Part shown: in pieces, positions 37,825 to 47,929 of the stretch
How the letters are laid out: the number at the start of each line of letters is the position of its first letter
Position numbering within the stretch: position 1 is the first letter of the stretch
Origin: Eupeodes corollae
Lineage: Eukaryota > Arthropoda > Insecta > Diptera > Syrphidae
Length of the DNA stretch: 64,000 bases
Assembly: GCF_945859685.1 (NCBI RefSeq)
Contig: NC_079148.1
Span: 53,330,421-53,394,420, forward strand
Reading direction: 5' to 3'
Position numbers and translations under genes: made by a program
The notes under the pieces: generated by a model
The model's database searches: none
What the model was told of the DNA's origin: nothing
What the model saw: the letters and a program-made list of their open reading frames with translations, nothing else

Positions 37825-37944
37825 TCGTGTCTCGGTAATGCGTGGTCAAGTTATAACACCACAGGGTCTTGGAATTGTTGGCATTCGAGTATCAGTGGAT
37901 CGTGATTCACGTTTTGGATTTACCTTAACACGACAAGGAGGATG
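37825..37944 (+). CDS. Ten-a: Teneurin exon B: start of the TTR domain
   Basis: This 120-nt internal exon has a TTTTTTTGTAG acceptor and a GTGAGT donor. Its first base completes the AA| codon of exon A (giving N), then 39 codons follow: RVSVMRGQVITPQGLGIVG, IRVSVDRDSRFGFTLTRQGG, and TG| of a Trp completed by exon C. This is the first part of the teneurin transthyretin-like domain, which lies between the cysteine-rich region and the FN-plug. Phases fit on both sides, so no exon needs to be missing. It is too short to show as a long open frame and was found by splicing logic. Flanking introns are 36 kb and 13.3 kb. Confidence 0.93.
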
Positions 37945-38689
37945 GTGAGTAAAGAAACTATTTTATATTATTTTAAATCAAATCTCTAAGCTACATTTTT
38001 TGCCTTGCGGAATTTTTTCACCAAAAGTTAGGATAAAAATATCGTAGGAATTAATTTTAATCGTTAATAGGTACTTTCTTTTTGTCAGGTGATTCTTATG
38101 ATAAAATATTAAAGTTGGTACTAGAAAACCTTCAACAAAAACACTGAATAATTATAATTAAAAAATATATCCATTAATCGTTGTAAAAGTCGAAAAAACT
38201 ACTTTTCTTCGTGTCAGTAATTCCCTTGAAAACTCTTCTCTTCTTAAGTAATTTTCTGCCTTATTGCTCAAAGTTAAATTACGTTTAAAATTAGTTCCTA
38301 TTGACTTCACTTAGACCGCTTTCTTTATGCTATGAAAACTCTTTTTTATTATACAAACCAACAATTTTAATTAAAAAAAAAAGGCTTTGTACCATCAAAA
38401 TCATAAATTAACACAAAAATCTTTTTATCGGAAGAAAATATTATTAAAAAGCCACTCTTTGTATTAAAATATTTTAAAAATTCTTATTGTTTAAATAGTG
38501 AAGTGTAAAAATCAAAAAGTCTATATTACACCAAAAGTGGAAGTTGGTTCTCTTTAATGTATACACTCAATTTTTAATCAAATGATTGCAAATGAGGTAC
38601 ATAGCAAAAGTCACCATTTAATAATACTTTTTGGCACGTGTGGATTTGAAAGGCTTCTTGTCGTATTTTTTGTAAGATACATAACACGG
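37945..38689 (+). other. Teneurin intron 2, first block
   Basis: This is AT-rich intron after the GTGAGT donor. Nothing is recognised until degenerate LINE-A sequence begins around 38640-38695. Confidence 0.55.
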
Positions 38690-39128
38690 TCTCAGTATAT
38701 CCAAAGATTTTTGTATCGAAGCACCCTAAAACTTTCTTATCTTATCTTGACAGAATATAATCCTTAGAACCATAAACAAGAACCGGTATGATGCGACTTA
38801 TAGAGGGTGACTTAAGATCGAGACAGGACTATACTACTTAATTCCCTTTTAAACCCTAAGAATGAGCGATTAGCTAAAGTTAATCTGATTGATATATGAA
38901 CTGGTGTCGTTGTCTTAATTTCAAGTTAACTACCTCAAAGTTATAGCTGTCCGTGTTGACTTTTTGTCGACGACGTCGTTGTCCTGCCCTCATTGGTCAG
39001 ATTAACCCATATTTTCCGTTTACGTCCCAATGCTCAAAAACGGGCCACTAAAATCACACTTAGTTCTTCCAATTATATCAAAATCATCTTTGTTTCCGAG
39101 TAATTAAATATATCCATGTCTCTATTAT
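38690..39128 (-). mobile_element. LINE-A copy A1, 3' part (left of LINE-B)
   Basis: This is degenerate non-LTR retrotransposon sequence on the minus strand. It matches the copy at 52795-54890: TATCGAAGCACCCTAAAAC corresponds to 53158-53176, CTACCTCAAAGTTATAGCTG to 53394-53413, and the CTTCCAATTATATCAAAATC region to 53564-53583, where the YADD motif is encoded. Stops are dense. It breaks at a target duplication (39129-39138), where LINE-B is inserted, and resumes at 41022. Confidence 0.8.
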
Positions 39129-39134
39129 TGACCA

Positions 39135-39149
39135 TTAGGTTAGGTTAGG
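39135..39149 (+). repeat. (TTAGG)3 at the LINE-B 3' end
   Basis: TTAGGTTAGGTTAGG followed by TAAGGTTAG forms the end of LINE-B, reading (CCTAA)n on its sense strand. TTAGG is the ancestral arthropod telomere unit, but here it is a short element tail inside an intron. Confidence 0.85.
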
Positions 39150-41010
39150 TAAGGTTAGATAGTGGCTGTCCAAGATGGAAACGGACACATTTAGGCCAGT
39201 TTAATGGCCCATTGTGATACCACATGAATCTTGAGGCTTCCTCATAAGCTCAATGGAACCAGCTTGAGTCCCTTACGAAACGTGAGAGGCTGATTATACC
39301 CATATGATTTAGATCGTTTAGATTGTTAAAGAAGAATTCTCCTAGGTAATTCTTGCGTTTTCGAGCTAGAGCAGGTCAGAGAAGCTGAAGAACCGTTTCT
39401 TCCTCTTCTTCGTCCATACAGCTTCTGCAAAAGTCATTTGAGAATACGCCTAGTCTCGTGGCGTGCTTTCCTATTAGACAGTGTCCGGCTATGACACCTA
39501 TTATCGAGCTTATATGCGATCTGCTTAGAGAGAGCAAGCACCTTGAACGTTTTAAATCCAGTGTTGGCCAGATGTTTTTTGTGACTTGACACGTGGTGAT
39601 GTTGTTCCAAAAGGTGCCTGCCCTCCTCATAGCGTCTTGCATTAGCAGCAGTTTACAAGTAGCGATTGGTATGCCAGTACTTGCCAAACGTGGTAAGATG
39701 GGCTGTACTGTACCGTTCCTGGCGAGTTCATATGCCTTATAGTTACCTGGAATGTCTCTAAGGCCCGGCACCCAGCAAAGGTGAATATTAAACTGTTGCG
39801 CCCTCTACATTAGAGATGGGTTTGTAGAGACAGAGACCAGAGATTTGATAGCGACCTGACTATCTGAGAAAATACGGATATCAGATGTTGATATCATGTT
39901 TTCTTTGAGCCAAGACAAGACTTTTTTTATCGCCAAAAGATTCGCTTAGAACACGCTACAATGATTGGGAAGGCGGATTGAGAGACTTAATTTTAGTCGT
40001 TCAGAGTACACACCTCCACCAACCCCTTCTTTTGTTTTTGACCCATCTGTGTAAAAATGGATTGACTCATCCTCCAAGAATGTCCTATCCTCCCAAAAGG
40101 ATCTGGGAGGTATAGAAATCTGGAAGTTTCTGTCGAATTGCAGTTGGGGAATGGTGTAGTCTGGGTGCTTTGGAATTACTTCTAAGTACCTTAGAATAAC
40201 AGAGTGGCCAATGTTGTAGTTAGTCCACTGCGACGAAGCTTTGAGGCGAATAGCAGAGCTTGCAGCTATTTGTTTGCTAAATATGTCAAAAGGTGTAAGG
40301 TAGAGCAAGGTATCCAGTGCCGCAGACGGGTTCGTGCGAAGCGATCCTCTTATACATAGACAAGCTGAACGTTGGACTTTATTTAGCTTATCCCTGTTTA
40401 AACCCTTTCTCTTAAGCAGTCCACCATTCTGCCAAACCGTACGTTAAAATTGGTCTGATTATGAGAGAATTTTAATTGGATTCCTTTAATGTAAGAAGGG
40501 TTGACAAATGGAATTTTGTATCTCCTCGAAAATAAGATCAGATCGGTTTTGCGAGGGTTAACACCGATCTGCCCAAAGTATTAGTCTGTCCAAGGCATTT
40601 TGTAAGAGTTCTTTTAGGATGTTAAGATGCTTTCCTGAAAATGCTATAGAAACGTCGTCCACATAGGCTATCACTCTGAAACCCTCCGCATCCAAACCAG
40701 TTAGGATTTCATTCACCACTAGGTTCCAGAGGAGAGGGGATAGAACACCACCTTGTGGTGCCCCTCTACTAACGAATCGTTTACTAGAAGAGTTGCCCAG
40801 TTTTGAGTTAATTATTCTGCTAGTAAGCATAAAATGAATTAACTCCCGAAGCGATCTCTCTACATTTAGAGATGCTAGTGCAGATGAGATTGCAGATGTG
40901 TCCACGTTGTTAAAGGCACCTGCGATGTCAAGGAAAGCAAAAATAGTGAACTCTTTATGATGGAGGGAATATTCGATGGTGCGTTCTAAAGTGTGTACCA
41001 CTATTTCCAC
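39139..41010 (-). mobile_element. LINE-B: 5'-truncated non-LTR retrotransposon with RNase H
   Basis: This minus-strand element has three readable pieces. The RT (40558-41010) has DIAGAFNNVD, GAPQGGVLSPLLWN and AYVDD in the catalytic position. The RNase H begins FYTDGSKT in the frame at 39946-40308. Then come an RNase H end and a Cys-containing C terminus (39376-39771; FCRSC near the end). RT plus RNase H without an envelope or LTR places it near the R1/LOA/I group of LINEs, though I cannot fix the clade. The 5' end is truncated inside the RT. The frame reaching 41031 borrows its first codons from LINE-A. The 3' end carries a TTAGG-type tail, and frames are broken by stops. Confidence 0.88.
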
Positions 41011-41021
41011 TGACCAGTTAG
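41011..41021 (+). repeat. Target-site duplication of LINE-B, right copy
   Basis: TGACCAGTTAG here matches TGACCATTAG at 39129-39138. Uninterrupted LINE-A at 53635-53648 reads TTGACGGTTGAG at this place, so the duplicated bases belong to LINE-A. Confidence 0.8.
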
Positions 41022-41330
41022 TCTTGCACAATCCTTTCTAGCACAATGTTAAAAAAGCACCACCTTATCGAAAACCTTTTTTGTTGTGAGATCTTTTCTG
41101 GCATGCACTTTAAATCATCATTTGTCATAAACGGACAAGTTTGACAGAGATACCAAACTATACTACTCTGTGTAAGATTCATCTCTGTAAACGCTGTTCC
41201 TGTTTTTTTTCTTAGATCTTTCGTAATGTTAACATATTTGGTCTAAAGTGAACTTTCCTTGTCTGAAGCCACACCGTTATGTATTGATTAAGCAGGTTGT
41301 TAACAAACGTCTTCAGACGGTCATATAAAT
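41022..41330 (-). mobile_element. LINE-A copy A1, 5' part (right of LINE-B)
   Basis: LINE-A sequence resumes: TATCGAAAACCTTTTTTG, GTGAGATCTTTTCTGGC, and GGTCTAAAGTGAACTTTCCT followed by CTGAAGCCACACCG match 53703-53975 in order. It fades after about 41330. Confidence 0.78.
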
Positions 41331-43439
41331 TTATTTCGAATCATTTGATTTGTTATGTTTTAGAATTCGACTTTTTCTAGTTTAATTTTTGTTTATGATA
41401 TTCCATAGATGTTTTACAATAATTTGGATTTGGTATTACTCTTTTTATAACGTTGTTTCATCATTTGGAGAATATGTTAAAAATTTCATTTCTTATCGCT
41501 TGTCCTCAGGGCTAAAGTCTAGACATGTCTTCCTGAATATACGTTATCAAGGTGTGATTGAAAGCTTTGTAAAGAAATCCATAGATACATGTACGTATAA
41601 TTTAAAGGTTAGCTTTTCAGAATACGAAATGTAACCTTTACAGTCGCTCAATACAATATATTCAAATAAACATTCGCTGCATTTATAATATCATGAAAAA
41701 TGTGAATAAAACAACAAATATTACAATGAAAAATAAAACATAATATTGCTACAACATATACAAATACTAAGAAAATCTTTTGTTTAACAAAAGCATTGAT
41801 ATTAAAATTCAGCTGCATTTGTTTTGTCCCTATAAGTTTTTGTTCTGAGGCATTATCATTTTTTCATTAGAGTATAATTTTGATATTTTTTGTTTTTCAT
41901 TTCATTACATGTAAACGAGGGTAGAAATAAAAAACAAAGTAAAGAAGTGTTAAAACATCTCCCATCGTCGTCGTCGTCGTCGTTGTCGTCGTTAGAATAA
42001 GAAAAACCTTAGCTTGGGTCTGGAATACAAATAACGAACGAAAAAACCAAGGTGGTTTTGATTTTTTTTTTCACAATTTTTAAAACAAAGTTCTAACCAC
42101 ACCATCAGACCCAAACTCAAGAAAACAAAACAAATAAAACCAACACCCACAGACAGACGTATATACTCTTATTCACAATCAGTTTTCTTAGAACAAACAC
42201 ACACAAAAAAGAAGAATAAATTATAACTGGTGGCGAAAAAAGGATATGCAATGCACATAACTATACATTAGGCATTGGCATAGACAAGCTTCTATAGTAA
42301 TATACTAAAGATACGTAGGCATATCTAAAGAAAGTAATTATTTTGTTCTTTTGTTCCAAAATTCAATATCCTCCAGAATTTGGATATATATATGTATGTT
42401 CGCAGTAGGTATAGGTGCCTAGAAACAGAAGAACAAAAGATGAAAAATAAAACATCAACAAAGAGAGAAAAGGTTTAAGCCGGGTGTAGGTATTCATGCC
42501 AACAGAAAAAGAAAAAGGAGTAAGATAGATATGTATTTGTATATATTAAAAATCATTGAACTGTGCTATAGCACAAAATGTCTTACCGATCTAGGTCAAG
42601 GATTTAATTAACTTTTTTATGTGGAAAGTTTTATCCATGGAATTGAAAAGCAAACATGATTTTCTTTCTTTTTGTGTGTAGTTGTTGAATAAAAAGGTGG
42701 ACCAGAGAGAGAAAGAGAGAGAATTCTGAAATCTCGCATAAAGTATAATATGCAACCTACAACCTTTGATGATGATGAATCCCTTACTCGTCCTCTCTTA
42801 TTTTGAAAGTTACAAGGACTGGCTGTTTACTTGAGAAAATAGCCTTATTTAAATAGTTTAAACTCATAGTGACTACCACTACCGTGTATTATACAGGAGC
42901 ATAAGATGAAAGAACAGTTTTTTTGCTTTATTTTTAAAACCAATCATGACAAGCAAATAATAAAGAAGAAGAAACTTTATTCGTTGCAGCCAATGATGCG
43001 GAAGAGATTTCAATTTTAAACTGCAGTGTCATATCCGTGAGACATTTTCTTTAGCTAGAGGCACTACTTGTCCAATAAGATATTTAAAGAGCAAAAAGAG
43101 GACTTTTCAGAATTTCATTCATCTCCAAGATTTGGTTTTATGAGAACTTTCTTTAATATTAAAACAATCGACACATAAGATAAACATCGGGAAGTTATAC
43201 AAACTGAAGATATTTTTTTTTGTCAAATTGGTATTGCAATTAGTAAAGAGAGGTTAGATTGAAGTATTAAAATTAATACTGGGAAATTATGGCAAAAATA
43301 TTTCCAATATTAGGTTTCACTTTGAATAGAAATATACTGATGTTTAAGCAGTTATCTCTTTTCGAGCTGTTATCTTCTGAAGTTTTACAAAAAATGTACG
43401 CTTTTACAATAAATGAATACTATTCAGCGACTCATTTGT
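41331..43439 (+). other. Teneurin intron 2 block with a TCG repeat
   Basis: This is AT-rich intron. A (TCG)n microsatellite lies at 41965-41993 and a GA-rich stretch near 42706-42722. Nothing else is recognised. Confidence 0.55.
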
Positions 43440-43723
43440 ATGTAAAAGGGCAACAGTTTGTTGAGAACTAGGGACTTAAAACTGTCAACCATTCATATTT
43501 GCGTGTTATGTAAGAGATGGAGGCAGCCTATACAATACACATGTGCCAAATCTGAAGGTCAAATTTGAGAAAACCTTTTCATAGAAAGAATAACTCGTTA
43601 AGGATTTGTCAATTTCTCGAAAAGGGCAGTTAAAGGTGATTCAGGCAGGAAGTAAATACAAGGATTCTAGCATGACAGTCCTACTCACTACCCACCACGC
43701 CACTTGTACTACAATGACGCATT
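43440..43723 (-). mobile_element. tRNA-Asp-type SINE, copy S5, diverged
   Basis: The 3' end lies at the left (GGGCAACAGTTTGTTGAGAAC), the body in the middle (AGGATTTGTCAATTTCTCG), and the head at the right, where CATGACAGTCC and CCACCACGCCACTTGTAC are complements of the anticodon arm and A box. The B box is eroded. It is the oldest-looking of the long copies. Confidence 0.82.
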
Positions 43724-46294
43724 TAAATTGTCTAAAAACATTTAGTTCTTTTCGAAACACCATCTTAGATTAAAATAGTTAAATTGGTGGCCACAATTTA
43801 GCTGTTGGGGTAAGTTAGTGAGTTGACATAATTGAAACCGTGTATACCTCGTTCAAGAACCCTTAAAATTGGCATATATATTGCATAAGGAATAAGGGCA
43901 TATATTTGCTCATTTAATCCTTGAACTGTATCAAAATAATCCGCGTTTTAATCATTATCATCTTACAGGCTTCGATAATAGGCATAATTGTTGCATTCGT
44001 GAATCGGGAAATCCAAAAAGACATCCATCCTTAACGTGTCGTCATTTAGTGGTGTTTTCGGTCTAACAGTGTTATTGGAACTTAATTATTGAAAAACATT
44101 GAAATCCATTGATTTTTCGCTAAAAAAGTGTTTATTTTTGTTATGTAAAAATTGAATTCGCAATTAATTTGGATTAAACCTGAACTCGTCATTATTAATC
44201 AGGTTGAAAAGATTTGAATTCAAACCTTCAAACATAAAATAAATTTAATATTTCCGCAAAAGAAAGCTATAGGTAAACTACCTTCCATAAGAAAGATATA
44301 TCTCTTTATATATAAACATAAAACACCTAAAAGAATATTTGATCAAAGGTTTAGAGATCAAACAAAATGTTTACATAATGTAAAAGCTGTCATTGCCTTC
44401 CCGATGTTGAAGTTATCATCATAGAAAGTATCTCATTACCAAAACTTTTTTTTTTAAAAGTCTTAAACAAGTTGAACAAAAAAAAGAAACAAAATATAAA
44501 ACTCTTTTCACGATATCATTCAAAAGTCGTCTCATCCTCTCTCTCTCTCTGCCTTCTTCCTCTTAAGCGCCAACCACTCCAGGTCCCACGCAATAACAGT
44601 TTCTTATTTGCATTTCTATCCAACCACTGACCTTATTCCTGGGTAAATGCTTCAAAGGAACAACATACATAAACATTTCCAAAAAGTAAAAAATAAAAAC
44701 AAATACAAAAAAAAAACGTAACTTCAAGAAGTTCTTCTATTACATTCGCAAACTTCCTTGAACTTTACAAGTGCTTTTTGGCATGATACTACTTTTCATA
44801 TTCTACTCTTATTGCATTTTCATACTAAAGTGAACCGAAATAAGAAAAAAAAAATATTAAAAAATCCACAGGATCTACAGGACGAATAAAAAAAAAATAC
44901 AAAAAATAAATGTTTGTTTACTTTCAATCGATTTTCGGTTTTGTGTTCCTTTTTTTCTGTATTTCCAACAACTATTCATACATATTTATCGTTTGAAAAT
45001 GTTATTTCCCAGGATGCAACCTGACAGTCTTTCTATACGTGTGTGGTGCATGAAAATGTGCAATGACATAAATATTTTTCTTTCCCATTCCGAAAAGGAT
45101 GTGAATGATGTTTTTGTTTTTGTGTATTTTTATTTGTTAATTCAGTTCGTCTGAACATCCAAATATAAACAACATAAAGTTATCTAAATTTAGGACATTT
45201 CTAATCCGAAATTAAATTTGATAAAGAAAAAAACAAAACCAATTCGGTCATCATTTATAGCCGCTCTACTGATGATGGAAAAGATACAAGTATATTGAAA
45301 CATATTGAAGTACCAAGTGACCCGGTTTCGTTGGTTTCGATTTGGGAAAAAGCAGCAGAATCCACAGAGAGTGCAGACAACCTTAATTAATCTAAGAACA
45401 TTTTTCAATCAAATTTTCTTTTTTTTCCTTCTATTTTGCAAGGATTTTGGTTGTCTAAAAATTCTTTAGCCCCGAATGAAGAATATTCTTTATGGTTTGA
45501 TGATGAATATAGAATTGGATGAGGTATATTAAAATTTCAAGGTGATTCTTCTATAGTTACTCGCCCTAAAATAGAGAAAAATAAAATGGCAATGATGTGG
45601 AATATTAATATCCTGATTGATGTTGTCAGTGATTTAGTGTACCTACCTAGAGAGCGGTGGTGTGTGAAAAGACAAATGATTTGTTCGTTTTCAATGACCA
45701 ACTTTATTAATCTACCTTTGATGTAGATAGTTTGATATTTTGCAATACCAGACACATTTTAAATTGAGTACTGCTCGTATTGTATCTAGGTTAAAAAAAA
45801 ATACATAAACCTAAAAGAGGTCATAGTTCTAAAAAACTACTATTCTATTTAACTCTTGGAAAATTCTTCTTCACTTACTCAAATTTTGTGTTCTCTTTCA
45901 CTAAGAAAAATGTAATCTTACAAATAATGTTGTTCCTTATTTAGGTACAAAAATTCTAAAGGTTTTTAGTAGTTCCTAAAGCTATAGTTCGATTTCATCT
46001 TTATATCTAGGGCATTCTTTAAGCCACCTCATAGGTTTTCCTATGCTTTGATGTTGAAAAAAAGAGTATGCTTTGAGATTTATAAAATTCGAACATTTTA
46101 ATTTACATAGCCTCTAGAAACGAATACCATCTTTAAGTTCCTGAATTCACGTAGAGAACTGGCATAGGCTGTATCTTTCACTTTAATGCAAAAAAAACGG
46201 TCAAAAGTTGGTTTCTCTAGGTCATGAAAACTTTGTTGCGAAAATTCGATCGCCATCTTGTTGAAACTTTCGTCATACATATCCATATCACACT
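43724..46294 (+). other. Teneurin intron 2 block, no element recognised
   Basis: This AT-rich intron has a short CT repeat near 44538-44551. Open frames on the minus strand (45190-45755) look like noise. Confidence 0.5.
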
Positions 46295-46535
46295 TACTTA
46301 CTTACATACTTAAGGTGACGCTACAATCCGGTTCCTATCATGCGGCTCCAGCCATCTTGAACGCTAGCTAGCCATTGTCAAATGACAAGTTGGTTGAAAT
46401 CCTCTCTAATCTGCGTGCCCCACTTAAATGCTCTATAGAAGCTTCCTAAGACGTTCTTATCTGTTCTTGTCAACACGAGAACATCTTAAGATGCGATATT
46501 TAGATCCATAAATGAGAACCAGCTTGATAAGTACG
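46295..46535 (-). mobile_element. LINE-A copy A2, 3' segment
   Basis: On the minus strand, this segment runs from the LINE-A 3' terminus (complement of CTTAAGGTGACGCTACAATC near 46312, preceded by ACTTACTTACTTAC) up to CCATAAATGAGAACCAG, which matches 53214-53231 of copy A3. At about 46535 it meets LINE-A sequence in the opposite orientation. Confidence 0.8.
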
Positions 46536-47005
46536 ACCGATCTTCAAATCGATACCCACCATCTATAGAGATAAACTTTTCAGATCAATGTCTTGTTCTA
46601 GTATCCCCGTCAAACTTATCCGTTTGTGCATAATTATTATGAGGATGTGTCCAATGGATTCTTTTGATGTCAAAAATGGTTTAAGACAAGGCGATGCACT
46701 GCCATGTGATTTCTTCAACATAGTTCTGTATAAAATCAGCGTTAGAGGCACAAAATTCTAAAGGTGAGTCCAATAACTCGAATAGTTCAAAGAAAATTAC
46801 ATGAAGATCAAAGCATGATGTCAGTGGATGGTCTTAATAGTCAATGAAGGCAAAAAAAAACATTTCTTTGGACTTTGTTTACTTAGGCACCAACATAAAT
46901 TAAGACAACGGCACTAGCGTTGAAATCTCGCGAAGAATAACTCTTGCAAATTGCTGCTTCTTTCAACTTAGAAGGCAATGAAGTGGTTCACTCTCAGTCA
47001 TCTAA
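46536..47005 (+). mobile_element. LINE-A copy A2, inverted 5' segment
   Basis: This segment reads LINE-A on the plus strand. It begins with the sequence at A3 53880-53905 (CTTCAAATCGATACCCACC). It continues through an RT motif (FDVKNGLRQGDALPCDFFN, 46660-46720) to VYLGTNIN and ITLANCCFFQLRRQ (46880-46980), ending near A3 position about 53250. It has an internal deletion across the YADD region and several stops. The adjoining 3' segment begins at almost the same LINE-A position where this one ends. Confidence 0.8.
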
Positions 47006-47014
47006 AGTCATGCA

Positions 47015-47265
47015 ATCATACTGAAAATTCAAGAACTGTTCCAAACAGTGAAGCGTTGGAGATGGAATTGTTCATTCAATAATCAGTCTTGGATTTTCTG
47101 AGTTTTCTGCTTATAAAAATAGGCTCCAAAATGAAAAGCGGTTCTCATCACTGAAGACGATTTTTCGATTTAAAGCCGTGTTACTTCGATAAATTTAAAG
47201 AACCCAATCAGAAACGACGTTTCTGGTAATTGAAAGGCTTGTGTTCTTACGTAAACTGACCTTGT
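47015..47265 (-). mobile_element. Mariner transposase scrap M4
   Basis: Read on the minus strand, the sequence gives SDWVL, then ALNRKIVFSDENRF, then KQKTQKIQD-like and HLQRFTVW pieces in shifting frames. This is the order of the first catalytic Asp motif (FSDE), the YVNKQN strand and the HP..TVW strand of mariner transposases. It abuts LINE-A copy A2, and no inverted repeats are visible. Confidence 0.6.
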
Positions 47266-47630
47266 AAACATGAACATTAAGATCTAAGTTAATAATGCAA
47301 AGACGGTGTTTTGTTGTTTGTAAAACACCTAATGCAAAAAGTTAACGGGAAATCAATATACCTGGGAAATATTCTAATTTTGCGTTGAGTGAAGCACACT
47401 TTTTCGATTTTTCTCATTGTTTTATATCATTTTACCAACAGCTCCATTTTTGACATACATGTATTTAAGCTTTGCGAACAGTAACTGTAAAATGTTCACA
47501 GTTTTTGTAGTGAATTTTAATATTTTCAATGTGTTGTTGAAGCAAGTATCTTTGTGTTTTTTAAAAATGTTTTGTCATTTAGTTTTCACAACGTTTTTCA
47601 TAAAAAAAGGATCAAAGGAATCAGTTGTAT
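47266..47630 (+). other. Teneurin intron 2 block between mariner scrap and SINE
   Basis: This short AT-rich stretch contains the start of a long plus-strand frame (47417-47950) that runs into SINE S6. I see no function in it. Confidence 0.5.
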
Positions 47631-47916
47631 CAAAACAGTCCCAAGAGAACGAACAGTCCGTAGAGAACCAGGGCCTAGTGACTTACAACTCTCAACCATC
47701 GCTGTGTGCGAGTAATTGCAGTTTATATGCCGAATCCGAGCGGCTTATTTTGATAAAGCACTTTTTCATGACAAGAATTTTTTTAGGAGAATTTTTCAAT
47801 TCCTGGCAAAAGGCAGTATCTGTGAATAAAATTTTAGGTGGCACAGGCAGGGATCGAACCCATGGCCTCTCACATGACAGTCCAACGCACTTCCCATCAT
47901 GCCACGGGCACTACAA
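47631..47916 (-). mobile_element. tRNA-Asp-type SINE, copy S6
   Basis: This minus-strand copy has a well-preserved head. On the minus strand it reads GTGGCATGATGG (A box), CTGTCAT with GTC at the anticodon position, and GGGTTCGATCC (B box, complement near 47853). It is flanked by AATCAGTTGTAT (47619-47630) and AATCAGTGGTAT (47917-47928), an 11/12 target duplication. Confidence 0.88.
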
Positions 47917-47929
47917 AATCAGTGGTATT

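Noticed and set aside
39135..39160. Telomere or interstitial telomeric site
   Set aside because: Only three perfect TTAGG units occur, exactly at the end of LINE-B and inside an intron. An element tail explains them better.
40558..41031. RT open reading frame with its own start codon at 41031
   Set aside because: The first codons come from the flanking LINE-A sequence. The RT is 5'-truncated, so the start is accidental.
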